NCBI GenBank assembly: GCA_012295275.1
Contig: CM022670.1
Location: 32,637,938-32,701,937 of the forward strand
Direction of reading: 5' to 3'
DNA: 64,000 nt
Source: Chrysomallon squamiferum
Taxonomy: Eukaryota > Mollusca > Gastropoda > Neomphalida > Peltospiridae
Shown here: positions 39,890 through 52,700 of the stretch, piece by piece
Position numbering within the stretch: position 1 is the stretch's first letter
Layout of the letters: each line of letters opens with the position of its first letter
Position numbers and translations under genes: made by a program
Notes under the pieces: model-generated
The model's database searches: none
Told to the model about the DNA's origin: nothing
What the model saw: the letters and a program-made list of their open reading frames with translations, nothing else

Positions 39890-42800
39890 ATTAACAGCCA
39901 TGGTAGCAAGTGACTGCTTTAACAGGGAAGGGAGACAACTCCAATGACTTGGAGTCCCTGACCTTTACACAGTGTAGAGTTAATGCTAATTTAGTGAAAT
40001 GACTAAGACATTGTTTTGTAGTATGTGTGAATGTGTGTGTGTGCGTGCGTGTGTGTGTGTTAAATGTCTCAGTTTATCATGTGACTTGACTGATCAGATT
40101 TGATCCGTCTTGTAAGTATGCTTATAATTAAGCATATTGTTTAATTTATTGTATCAGACTTTGCAACAAGTATTGGAATGGGTATTTCTGGAAGCTGTGA
40201 TAATTTTACTTCCTCTAACAGAGAAATTGTTTTTAAATGCAATGTTTATAGATTTCAGTGGTTGTAAGTTTGTTTGATGGAAAAAGAAGAAAAAAATCAC
40301 ATTTTTTTTCTTTTCATTTTATGCTTTTCATCCAGATAGTTCAGCTACCAGAAAACAAGAATTTTACTAAATGTTAATATCATTTCTAACACTGATGATC
40401 ATTTATAAGCACTAGTTTCATTATTTTTATCTTGACACCTCAGTCATGACATTTGCTCTTGTTCATCATCAAATAGTCTTTTAAAACCTAAATTACAACT
40501 GTTTGATTAATTAAATATGGCTCCTCAGTCATGATTATTTAATTCCATTTAATATATTTTCATTTCTGATAAATGAATCTTACAGTCTTATCATAATCCA
40601 CTGAATTCTTTTGCAGCTTCATTATCAAAATCAAATAATTTATTAGAATTGGAAAAATTTAGTGAAATATTTATTAAAATCGCCTTTTAAATTTTAATTT
40701 GTTTAAAGATAAAAATGAAACATTCTGATAATTTAAAAGAAATTTTAAAATTATTATTTAAAAATTATCACAAGGTGGAAGGAAAAAATTAGGGACTCTT
40801 TGAAAATATGTTATATAGTGATCATCATAACTTGAGGTTGTGCCATTTTTAATATGAACTTGGAAATAATAAGACAAATATGCACACACACTGACTTACT
40901 TACATACAAAGACAATATGTGCATACACAGAAACAAATCTACTGACTTTTTATGACATCACAATCATTTACCCTTTCACAATACAAAAACAAAATCATGA
41001 CAAAACAGTTAACACAACATTATCATGACTTTGTCAACTGTTGATTCTATCTTTTTTTTCATGACATTGAATTCATCACCTGAGATATGTATTACCCTTC
41101 TCATGATTCCAAATTGTAACCCTTTTTTTTTTCTTGTGATTCCAGAAACATTTCATGATTTACCCTGGAAAAAGCTTTTGTTACTGACCTGATTCAGATG
41201 TGATTGTCCCTTCCATATCATCAAATCATTTCTGTAAATAGTTACACTTGTTCCTAAAATATTAACTGAAAATAAAAGAAAGTAGATATCATTTTAACAT
41301 AATCCTAGAATTAAAACCCAGAGCACTTACAAATTCATTTTGAAGTTGTTGTTATATTTTATTATTATTTTAAAAAAAAATTAATAATAAAAATAAAAAT
41401 AAGGTTTAGGTTAGTTTTGTTTTCACCTGGATGTTGTTTCTGTTCATTTATTTAATTTATATCTAATTGAGCAAGGTTGTCATGGTGATCACTGATGTAA
41501 TTAGTTTCTCTGTTAATTTTATAAATTTTTATTATAATTAACCTTTTTTGTTTTTAAACAATATTTTAAAGAGAAACTAAATTGGTTTGTTAAGAATTAC
41601 AAATGTTTTTCACTAACATGTTGAAGATAAAAGTCAGATTTAAAATATTAATACTTTAGTACCTTCTTTTTTTTAATATTAATAATTTAGTTATTAGAAT
41701 TATGTTTAGTTATTGGTATTAATTGTTACCTTTAGTTATTTTGTTGTTTTTCTTTAAAAAAAGGGTTTAACAATACATGTAAATGAATACTGAGATTTCG
41801 TGAACTATTCATAACAACTGAGGAAAAAAAACAAAAAAAACAAATGTGAATGTGTATGTGACAAAAATAACATCAGTAAGGAAATGTTAGATGTGTATGA
41901 GTGTCATTATTAGTATTGGCAGTATCGCTACTAATACATTTAAGAAAAACTGAAATGTTAATAGCTACACTTGTTTTGCACTTGTACAGTTCCCTCGACT
42001 TTAATTCCTAGCATAATAGTGAAAGTTTTATGTATGCTGAATGTAAGGTGGAAACTCAAGGGTTAAAAAAGAATCATTTTGTTAATTTATTAACTGTTTT
42101 TAAAAAAAAAAAAAATTATTATTATTATTATTATTATTATTATTGTGCATGTAACTGTTTAGTTTTGAGTTTAGTATTGTTACTTTAACAATTAACAAAA
42201 CCCTGACATTCACTTTTGTTGAGATACACAGTGGATATTTTTCACTTTTCGTGTTGAATGGAACAAAAACAATTCACATACACAATTTGCTTTGAATTAA
42301 CTAGTTAAATAGCATATTTAAGGCAATTTAGGACAATGATAAGGAGCTGTTTAATGTAAGATGCTTTTAACTTTTTCCAAAAGCTGATTGTTTAAACCAG
42401 TTGTTGAATTTTTTTTTTTTTTTTAATTTTCAGTTTTGCATAATTTAAAATATTGTTAATAAATGTTGTTATTTTAGATTGATATTGCAATCTTTGTGTT
42501 ATTATGATAAAGAAACATCAATTTGCAGACTTTGTTACTAACGTAATATGTTATTTTTTCGGGATTGTTTGTAATTATAACTCAAGATTTCAAATGCTTC
42601 TATTCTGCACATTGTCTACTGGTTTCCTCAAATTCTTATTCAGTTTCAGGAATTTCCTTTTCTATTTTTTTTCTTATTATTTTCTTTTTATTTATCTGTG
42701 ATATGATTTTGATTTAAAATGCATAAAATTGTTAATCTGTTATTATGTTATTGGAAGGTACCATTAAGAACTGCATTTAATGGTAAAATATCAGATTAAC

Positions 42801-43077
42801 CTTTTAAATCTCAATTTTTAATGATTAAAAACCAATTATGTTATTACAAAAGATTGCATGAATGTATTCAGGCAGCTAGTTTTTGGTAGACAATACCATA
42901 ATATTTTGTGAATCAAATAGTGCTCTAAACTGCATCAGTGCAATAGGAATATGTTCCTGTATTCGCTGATGCAAATCTTTTAACTGTAAATCTTCTGTTA
43001 CTTGTTTTAAACCAAAATCTAGCACTGCACATGACTGTTGACTATTTACTCACTAATTGTGTTAGATGTTGAAAGAA

Positions 43078-43081
<4 letters not shown>

Positions 43082-43111
<30 letters not shown>
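43082..43111. repeat. Poly-T tract, about 30 bases
   Basis: An uninterrupted T run in the intergenic region. No retroposed gene body was recognised next to it. Confidence 0.9.
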
Positions 43112-46100
43112 GAATTCTTGAAAAAATGAGTGAAGAGAGAGAAATATTAACAAAAAAATGTAATGAATGCTATATGTTCCAAATAACATAATGGTTTTAA
43201 ATCTTTAACTGACTCATAAAATTTAAAAGATAAAAAATAACTAATTATCTTCTTTTAAATTATTTTTATTATTATTACATTTATTATTAATATTATTATT
43301 TAAAATTATTATTCTGTTAGTTATTATTTTTAAATTAATATTTTATTATAATTGTTTTTTAAAAAGATTCCTGCATATATTATTAATATTTATCAGTTGT
43401 ATAATTAATAACATTATAAAAATTAAATTATTTCTAATTTGTAGTCACAGACTTGAAAACAATCAGAAAACACCATGTCAGACTACACTCAAACCAAAAT
43501 AGTCCTTTCAGTTCAGAAGAAGAAAAAAAGAATACTAATATTTATTTGATCCTCTTCAAAAGTTTCTTTTTTGTATTAAAATTGCTAGACAAAACATTGT
43601 TACTTTTCTAGAATTTATGTCCCATCAACTTACAGCAAATTTATCTGAGTAAAGTATTTATTGGAATAAAATAGAATTTTCTGGTAATTCCCCATTTCAA
43701 ATCGATGTTTTTAACAAATTTAAAATAAAATCTTATGTTATTTAACTACAAGATTACATAGTTCTGTTAAAAAAGCATTTTGGAGAGGTTATTATTATTA
43801 TTATTATTACATTTTAGATTAAGAACAACAATTTTATAAGAAAGAATCAAAATATAATAAATGTATAGCTAATATTAACTCTATGAATATATCGTATAAA
43901 CAACTGTACACATTTTTGACAGTTACAATGCAGTGAGTGGGTGATTAATGTAACTGACAATTTTTATTATTTTCATTTTTAAATCTGCAATGTTAAAAAT
44001 GTTTTATAAGGTAAAAGTATTGTTTCTCAGCAATGTTATTTTTCAGTAGAATGAACAAGTTACTAGTCATTTTGCTGTGTTATTATTAATCAGGTGATAC
44101 TCCCGTAAAAACAAAACAAAATCCTTCCCATGGTTCTCCTCTGAGAACTTGCTCATATTTGCAACAATTAAAATCCTTTTAATTGAAAATGTGTTTTGTT
44201 GTTCTTGCTTTATGTGTCATTTTGTGGTTGTTTTGATGCTGCATATTTTAATGAAAGATTAAAAACTGCAGTTTGATTAAGATTTATAAATAAGTATGAT
44301 GATGTAAAGTATAAACAAGCCCATGTAATGCATTCTTTGGGAGAAACAGGAATAATTGAGTTTTTCTTAATTAATCATATCTTCAAGATAATTCACATAA
44401 ACAGACAAATTGGTGTAACCATCTGAATTATGGAAATAAAAGCCAAGTTAACCATGAATAAACATTATTTTTGACTCCTAACACTTAACAATGATAATAA
44501 ACTGCTAGTCACACATTTCTGCTACACAATATGATTTGTGAGGGAAATCAGTCACTGCTAACAGTAAGATGCCTTTTACCTGACATTTAAAAGCATGAAA
44601 TGATTGACCTTATCTAGTATTATGCAGCGAATCTCTGGTAATGTGAAGAAGTAATATAAATATATTCTGCTCATTTCCAAATCAGATTTGGTTTTTGTAG
44701 ACATATCTTAATTAATAATGAAGTATAACAAAAGAGTAGAGATTAAGAATACCATGGTGCCACCAGTTTTTTTTGTGTTTATGATCTCATTATGTACATG
44801 ATGGAAAATTCTGCTCTTAAGTTTCTTCTTTCTTATGTTTGAAATAATACAGATACTGGTCCACAATGTTATTAAGAGGTTAAATGGTGGTATTCAAATA
44901 TTTTTTAACAGTATTTTTTTTTTACTGTCATCCTTTGTTAAGAGTGATGATAAAACAATAAATTAATAACCTGGAAGTATAAATAAGTTTATTCATAAAT
45001 CTAAACAGACTGCTTCAAAACAGATTTTATGAAAGTTGTTATTATTTTAATAGATTTATAAATTGTTTTCTAATTACATCATTCAAATTAATGTTTATTT
45101 AAACAATTAAAAAAATATATATATATGTATAAAAAAAAACAAGTAAAATACTAAAAATGTGTTTAATGCAGAGACACAAATTTTTCAATTTCATTATTAT
45201 AGCCCATTTAAAAAAAAAAAAAAAAAAAATGGTTCTATGGGCATCAGATTATTTATCAGGCTTCCAGAAACATCACTTAAGAGGTGTTTTAATTTGCATC
45301 TGTTAAATACAATTTTGTTCTTTACTTTTGATTATTTCACATCACAAATGTATACTTGAAGTCTTGGTAGAGAAAACTAAAATACTGAAATCCAGGTCAC
45401 CTGTGGTCCCACACTTACTAGGTAAATGATCTAACATAACTAATAAATATTTATATTTATTCCATTTTTTAAATATTAAATGTCATTAATGCCTCTTTTA
45501 TTCACAGTTAAGTTTTCTGTTTCTAGAAAAGAGATATTTCATTATTTGTAATATTTTACAACTTATCTATAAAATATATTTTTGTAGTTGCATTTAATTC
45601 ATAATGGACTAATTATTTCAAAGCAGGAACAAAAAGCATGCATAAATTCTAATCTTACAAGAAAATAACAGTGTTATTTACTTTTAATCTGTAATTATGT
45701 GAAAAAATAAATTCAGGGACTATTAAAATACTGTTCTGCTTTTGTTATGAACCCTGAGTTTTTTTGTTTTTTAAATCATTGTTCTCTTTTGAAGAGATAA
45801 AAAAAAAACGTATTTCTCAAATATTTAGTGAAGAAAACAGTGATAAAATAGTCTAAAAGTCAATTTTTCAAAGAAATCATTAACATAATGTGATTCTGTA
45901 AAATCTCTGAAATACTGTCAGAGACACTTTCAAGTGAACTTTGCATATTTTCCATCCCATGAAAGTTCAAACTGCTTTAGCCAAATAAAATTGTTCAAAC
46001 TAATGCATTCTTTCCTTTTTTTGAAATTTAAACTTTCTATTTGCCCTCAGTATAATGGATTCTTCAATAATCAGACTTTATCACTCAAAGTTGAAAATAA

Positions 46101-46746
46101 AATCAATTTTTATCTGTTAAAATAAATATTACTTTTAGAAATTATTTACTCAGTTGAACTGGTTTGCTAGGCAGATAAAATTTCTGACTAGTTATTGCTG
46201 ATGTCTACTGTTACAAATGTCAATGCTATCAGTGTAACAAAATATTAAATAAATAAAAAAAAAAAAAATTTTTTAATTCTTTACAACATGATCATCAGAG
46301 TCCTACTTTTAAATATTATCAATATATTTCACAGGTAGTCAGTACAACATAACTAACATTTTATTTATTTTCAAACAATATTAAACCTAAGTAGTTAAGT
46401 GTCAGCCTTTTTTTTTTAAATAGTAAATAAAAATGTAAATAAATAAATGAAAAATAAGAACAACAACAACAACAAAATTTTGTTAATCTAAAAACTGTAT
46501 CGAGAATTTAAGATGAAATTAAAGAAAAAGAAACATAGCATATCTCTCTAAACAATAAGCCATATAAATGTTAGTATTTTCTTCATTAAATACGTTAAAA
46601 TGTACAAGTATTTATAAAAATAAACCACAGTAATTTATTATAAGTATTTCCATAAAGTATAGTACTTAGTTAAAAATTTTGCATTTCATCCTGCTATTGC
46701 AGTTTGCTGTAAAAGGATATATACTGAACAAAAACGTTTTGGATCA

Positions 46747-46890
46747 CAAAAATATTTAACATATATGAATAATTGATATAAAAAGCAAAACTACTTTATA
46801 CATCATAGACAGATGATTTCTAAAATAAAAATTCAGTATCACAAAATATTAACATATGTATGAATAACTAATATAAAAAGTAAGGCTAAT
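46747..46890. repeat. Degenerate duplication, ~92-bp offset
   Basis: tcacaaaaatatttaacata (46747) reappears as tcacaaaatattaacatatg (about 46838). Both are followed by tgaataa(t/c)t(g/a)atataaaa. Confidence 0.7.
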
Positions 46891-48951
46891 TTTTAACCAG
46901 AATTTACTCTCAGTTATGATTTTATGTAAAAAAATGCTATCTGTCAAAACACATATTCAATGATCCCTAAATATTTTTGTTCAGCATATTATATTAATTA
47001 ATAACAACAAAATACATCTTTGATAAATAAACAAATAAAAAGTTTTGTGACTAATAATTAATTTTCACATTCAAAAAATATCACAAGTTATAGAATGCCC
47101 ATATTTTTTAAAGTTTAAAAAACATGTTTTAAAAAAATCTTTAAAATTACTATAAAGCTGCCATGTTATGGTTAAATACTTAGCAAAATGGTAATTTTAT
47201 TTTAGAAGCTAGTAGTTATTGAGCAAAAACAAATCTATAATATATACAAAGAAAAAGAATTGAACATAAATATTATATCATGTTTTCAATCAGTTTATGT
47301 ATGTCACATATCTGTCATTTCATCTACTTACTTATTTACATAAATACAAAATATTTTATACTCTTAGATCCGAGTAGGTCTTAAGTTCAGTCATTTTATC
47401 TAATTATTTATTTTTCAAATCCAAAATATTTTTACACTTATATCTAGATAGATCTCAAATTCTATCACTGAATTTATTTTTTAAACATAATTCTTGTTTA
47501 ACATATTTTTATTAACTTTAATTTTGAGAAGTTAAATGTAATAGTTTTTTTTACTTAGCTTCAAAAATAATTTCAGAAATAGATGGATTTTAATAATAAT
47601 ATTAATAATAATAATTTTTATTATTATTACTTTTATTGATATTAAATATTAATACAATCTTCAGAACATGATCTATATTTCACTAATGAAGCAATCAACT
47701 TGACTTTCTTATAACACACATATATCTTAATAACACCATCAGAATACTTTCTAAACTATCTTATTTCCACAGTGAATTATATTTTATAAAAAGACAAAAT
47801 ACAAATACCCTAAAACCTTTTGATTCTGATGCATTTTGATTTGAACAGCAGTTTGGTAATATTTAACATATATATACCACAATCTCTACATCAGAGTCAC
47901 CCATTGCTTACAGTAAAAATAAACACATAATACTGTTACAAAATCTGGTACGGATGATTTATATAATGAAATATATAGTATTTTTGTGGTTATTTAGTAA
48001 AGAAACACTTGAATTTGATTAGCTTCACATTTACAAAAATAAAATACTGACAGTGCCCTTAATATTATGTGCTATGTTTTGCTGTTAACAACAAGAGCAC
48101 CAATATTTATCAATTTTATACTATAGTTAATAGAACATTAAGTGTATCTAATCATAAATACTGATAAAGTCAAATTGTATCGTTTTTTAAAACAACTTTA
48201 AGTGCACCAATTTTACTAAATAGATATTTCAAACAAATAATGATAGACTAAATAATGAGGAATACTAAATGAATATTACAACAAATGATAATAGTGTTTG
48301 TACTGATCACTTGTTTCTAGCAATCAGATTTAGCAAGACAAAAAAATAAATAGGTTACGTATTTTTTAAAAATAATTTAATTATATAATTTTTTTTTAAA
48401 ACTGCTTATGTGATTTATTAAACTCTGAAATGTTATATTCAAAATGTATAATTTAAAAAAAAAAAATATGTGCTTCACTATTAATAACTTTGTAATAGCT
48501 GGTTTCAAACATAAAAAATTTCTCAAATTTTTTTTGTTAAATCATGTATAACAAATACAAACAATTCTGCTGCAACAAAAACACTGTGTCTAATTGCAAG
48601 TAATTTAATAAAATGTTTAAAAATAGTAAATAAATAAATAAATAATAAAAATAATAAATGAATTAAATAAACTATTAAAATACAACATTTGCTTAGGAAT
48701 TAAAATGTCTACATAAACTATCAACTGATCTATTTGAACACATCACAAGCAATATTTGTTTTTTGGATTTAATTATAAAAATATTTTCATACTGCACTAA
48801 ATAATCATCAATTAACCTTTTAATTTTGATATCCCTGTGTAAATCTTTGACATTAAATTCTTGTCGAGTAATTTATAATAAATTTAAAAATGTATTTAAT
48901 TTGTTAAAAACTGATGTTTTAAAGATATAAAGCAAAATTATAAAAATAAGA

Positions 48952-49064
48952 AACAAATCTAATCTAAAAGAAAACTCAGGCATTGAAAAGTTATAAAAAT
49001 AAGCATTCACATAATAAGCAACAAATCTAATATAAAAGAAAACTCAGGCATTGAAAAGTTATAA
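48952..49064. repeat. 68-bp tandem duplication
   Basis: aacaaatctaat(c/a)taaaag and the following actcaggcattgaaaagtta occur at 48952 and again at 49020. The two copies are nearly identical over about 45 bases, which suggests a recent event. Confidence 0.88.
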
Positions 49065-49424
49065 TATAAAAACCCAAACAATCTTTAGTTTCATATTTAC
49101 TGAAATTTTAAAATTAGAATAAATAAACAAAAAAGATAAGTAAAAATATTATCTTTTTTCCATATTAATGCCAGTTTTAAAATTTTTTAAATACAACTAA
49201 AGCTAGTGTAACATGGTGGAATAATAGATTTTGCAAATCATTTAAAGAATGCATGAAAACAGACACAATGAATTAACATTCTGGAAAAATTATAAAATAA
49301 AACATACAACATGATGATATACATCATTAAAACATCACAACCTATTTTGTATAGTTTACAAAATAACAATCTGTATAATTTATAAAACAATTATGTACAA
49401 GATTTTTGTACAATGTCACAGCCT

Positions 49425-49430
49425 TTTATT
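49425..49430 (-). terminator. Candidate polyadenylation signal AATAAA for the Roco gene
   Basis: The hexamer lies 17-22 bases past the stop codon on the minus strand. It may be too close to be the only site. Confidence 0.4.
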
Positions 49431-49446
49431 ATTTGTTCAGTGTTTG

Positions 49447-49784
49447 TTATAAAACAATACAAACAGCACACTTGGCAACATGAACTTGTTCAACAGTGGT
49501 AGCCTGTGCAGCAGATGCATTTTGCAGGGTGGAGTTCAAACTTGGTGTAGTTGTGTCCCATGGTGCAGGTGGGGCCAGATCCAACTCAGGCTCTGATCCA
49601 CTTTCCAGACTGTTGTCAGCAAACAACCAGCTGACAGTGTCAGTCTCTTTCATTGTCTTGGCAACAGTTGTGTCTATGCAAGGGGAGAAAACTGGTGTCA
49701 CATGAACAGACAGTCTCTGAATAATTTCACTGTATTTGTCTTCAAGGTCTGCATGGATTCCTGTACCACCGTGGCCTCCAACAC
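49447..49784 (-). CDS. Roco exon 21: tail and CaaX box
   Basis: Acceptor gttcaag on the minus strand; stop TAA. It begins GVGGHGGTGIHADLEDKYSE and continues through a Ser/Thr/Pro/Ala-rich, poorly structured tail (EPELDLAPPAPWDTTTPS). It ends KCAVCIVL. Cys1239-Ile-Val-Leu fits CaaX, and a Leu in the last position is the usual geranylgeranyltransferase I preference. Cys1236 just upstream could be a second lipid site. Confidence 0.95.
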
Positions 49785-52700
49785 CTTGAACAAAACAATA
49801 CTGATCACAATATCGTCCAGATCCAATTAAATATTTTTAAAGAATGAATGTATGAGTGTGTGTGTGTGTGCATCAGTGTGTGCATGTGTGTGCGTGTGTG
49901 TGTGTGTAATAGCTGAAAACAAAAATATTGCTGTGGAGAATTAAGAACTAAACAGAAACCTCCAGAGCACTGTTGACTGCTGTTGTCTTAGAAGGAATGA
50001 AGCAACTGTTATCTAAACATAAAAAGTAACTAATTTTAAGATATTTATTCCTACCTTTCATATTTATGTAAGCTAACTGTGAGAATATGACTGCCATGCC
50101 ACCTGGTGGAGGCCACATAATGTTTTCAAACATGATGGGAATCACAGGTTTGTGTAGGATATCAGCAAGGCTAAGTTCCCGGTTGCAGTGATGAGAAACA
50201 ACATACTTGGGTGTTATACATGCTATCACAACCTGCAAATAACAGTGTTAGATGTCTGTGTAAGATCACATTGTTTAAATATTGCATTACACAGATTTTG
50301 AGTACTTTAAATATATTGATCATAACTCCATGTTTAGAACAGAATGCAATTTTCATTTTCTCTTTTCCTGAAATACAGAAAGGCTTAGGTCATGAAGTTA
50401 AATAAATTTAATTAATTTTAACTTAAATTTTAGGTTTTGCTGAGAGAAAGAAAACACACTAAAATAAAAATTAAAAATACGTAAATTAACAGTAAACAAA
50501 ATTAAAAACAAATAAAAAATAATAAAAATCCCAAACAACTAATTTTGATTACTGTGACTTCACCCAAACAACCCACCTTACTCTTGCGAATACCATCATC
50601 TATTTTTACATTCAGCAGATCCCCAGCCCCCATCTGACCAATGTCCATCCAGCAGGAGAAACCTGCCCTCTCCAAGTGATCTCTGAGAGCCTGGACATCA
50701 TCCTGTATATCCCACTGGTAACTTATAAACACCTGGGCAGGTGCAATGCCATTTTCTGTAACACAAATACCCCTATAATTATATTTCTCTGTTTTTTAAG
50801 AAAGAGTTTTTCTAAAAGGTAATAAAAATGTTCCCCAAAAAACCTATGCAATTATAAATTAAAATTTTGTTAAAAACTGAAATCAGAGTGAACTTTATCT
50901 ATTGATTGCTATGTATCTACAAATTATAAATGATAAAATTTAGATGTTATATTCTGCTTGAAAAATTCAAAATGTGATATAAAACTGAATAATGCCTGAA
51001 AAATAGTTAAATTTCAACTATATCAGTTCTGTCATATCAACGTTTGATTCTGTTTCTTAGTTGCTATGAGGTCCCACAGTGAGAATACTGTTTTATGTTT
51101 ACATACAAATAAAAAAACAAAAAAATAAATAAATAAAAAATAATAATAATAATTAAAAAAAAAAAATAATAATAATAATAATAACAAAAAAAAAAATAAT
51201 AATATTAATAAATTGTATCTTTCTTTCAGATATAAAATGTTACCTTTAGCTCTCTGAATAATGTCGACAATGTCGTCTCTGCTGAGTTGTTCGAGATAGA
51301 CACACAGCAAGTCGACAGAGAGATTGGTGTTACCACTGCTCAGTATCCAGTCTGTGAGCAGAACCAGCGAGGGGTTCAAGTCTTCGTTGATCTTGTCTAT
51401 CTGACTCAGCTTGTAACCTGAGCAAATAACATTTCTTTTAGAACTAAATAACTCATCAAAGTATATTTATTTCAATTAAAATCATCCATAATACAGGTAG
51501 AAAGATTTGAGAAATCTTCAATACATAGCTGTAGTTAAAGAAAACATTATTTAGTAAAATTAAAAGATACTGTTATTATTTTCTGTTCTTTCTATTAATT
51601 TACAAATAAAACCTTTTTTTCATTATCCTAAAATACAACATTTATGAATGTCTAGTATTTAAAAATCTTCATATGGTTGATTTGCAACCTGCATTAGACT
51701 AGAATTTATTAACTATATTATGTTTATTAATGTTATTTTCATAATTATATTTGAACAATAAAAATTAAACAATCATCTGAAATATTAGACTCCTAATAAA
51801 TGTCTGGATAAATAGATAAATATCATATTTTATTTCAGAAACACACCCATAAGCTTAGCAAGAGCAATCCAGTCTTGGTTTTCATCACCCCCATTCAACA
51901 GCTTAGCTGCTCCTTTCATCCAGATTGGTAAATCAGGTACATTCTTTTCTATATTTCCTCCAGCTTCTTGTAGGCACAGTGGTGGAACAATAGGCTGATG
52001 AAAATCTTCATTAAATAAGTAGATAAATAAGAATTAAATAAATAGATAAATAAGAATTAAATAAAAAGATAAATAACAATGACAGTAGTTTTATTAATAA
52101 TAATAAATATAATAATGATAATAATATTAATAATAATTATAACAATAAAACAGTTTTTTTTATTATTAAATAGGTTTTTCGTTCTTTATTTCTTTTTCAA
52201 AAAATAAAAAATAAATCTGAATAATTCTATAAAAGAAAAAAACAAGACATTTTTATTTTAAAATATTTCTGTCTTGATTTTTTTTAAAAAAAGAAAAGAA
52301 AAAAGAGTTTTAATGATGAGGATGATTATTATTAGTTTTGCCTAGATGGAATTAAGAAGCTTAGATATAAATACAATAGATGGGAGCATCATAAATTGAT
52401 GAATCAAAATTACAACTTTTTATAACATGTAATTAGTCCATGATGTATATAACATAAACAAAAGGAAGTGAAAGTATATTTTAAAAAAATGTTTTTTACC
52501 TAGTTTTGGAACAGGAAACCAATTTTTAATAGTCTCAGTCTTAACCCTTCTATGTTCACAGCATACCACCTGTGGAATCATTAAATGAAAATATTTTTAT
52601 TTATTTAGGTTTTTTTTGGAAAAATATTCCAATAATCAAATAAGAGAAATAAAAGGAGTGAGAGTTGGAAGAACAGGGAGAGGGAGAAAGTTAGAGAGAG

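Larger units (their letters stand above)
39380..49424. other. PDE4 3' UTR and AT-rich intergenic region
   Basis: About 10 kb between two convergent genes with no gene I can support. Potential PDE4 polyadenylation hexamers lie at 39884-39889 and near 41270. It includes (GT)n near 40030-40060, a (TTA)n at 42116-42143, a 30-base poly-T at 43082-43111, and short duplications at 46747-46890 and 48952-49064. The sparse open frames of 60-75 codons have AT-driven composition and no domain. Confidence 0.65.
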
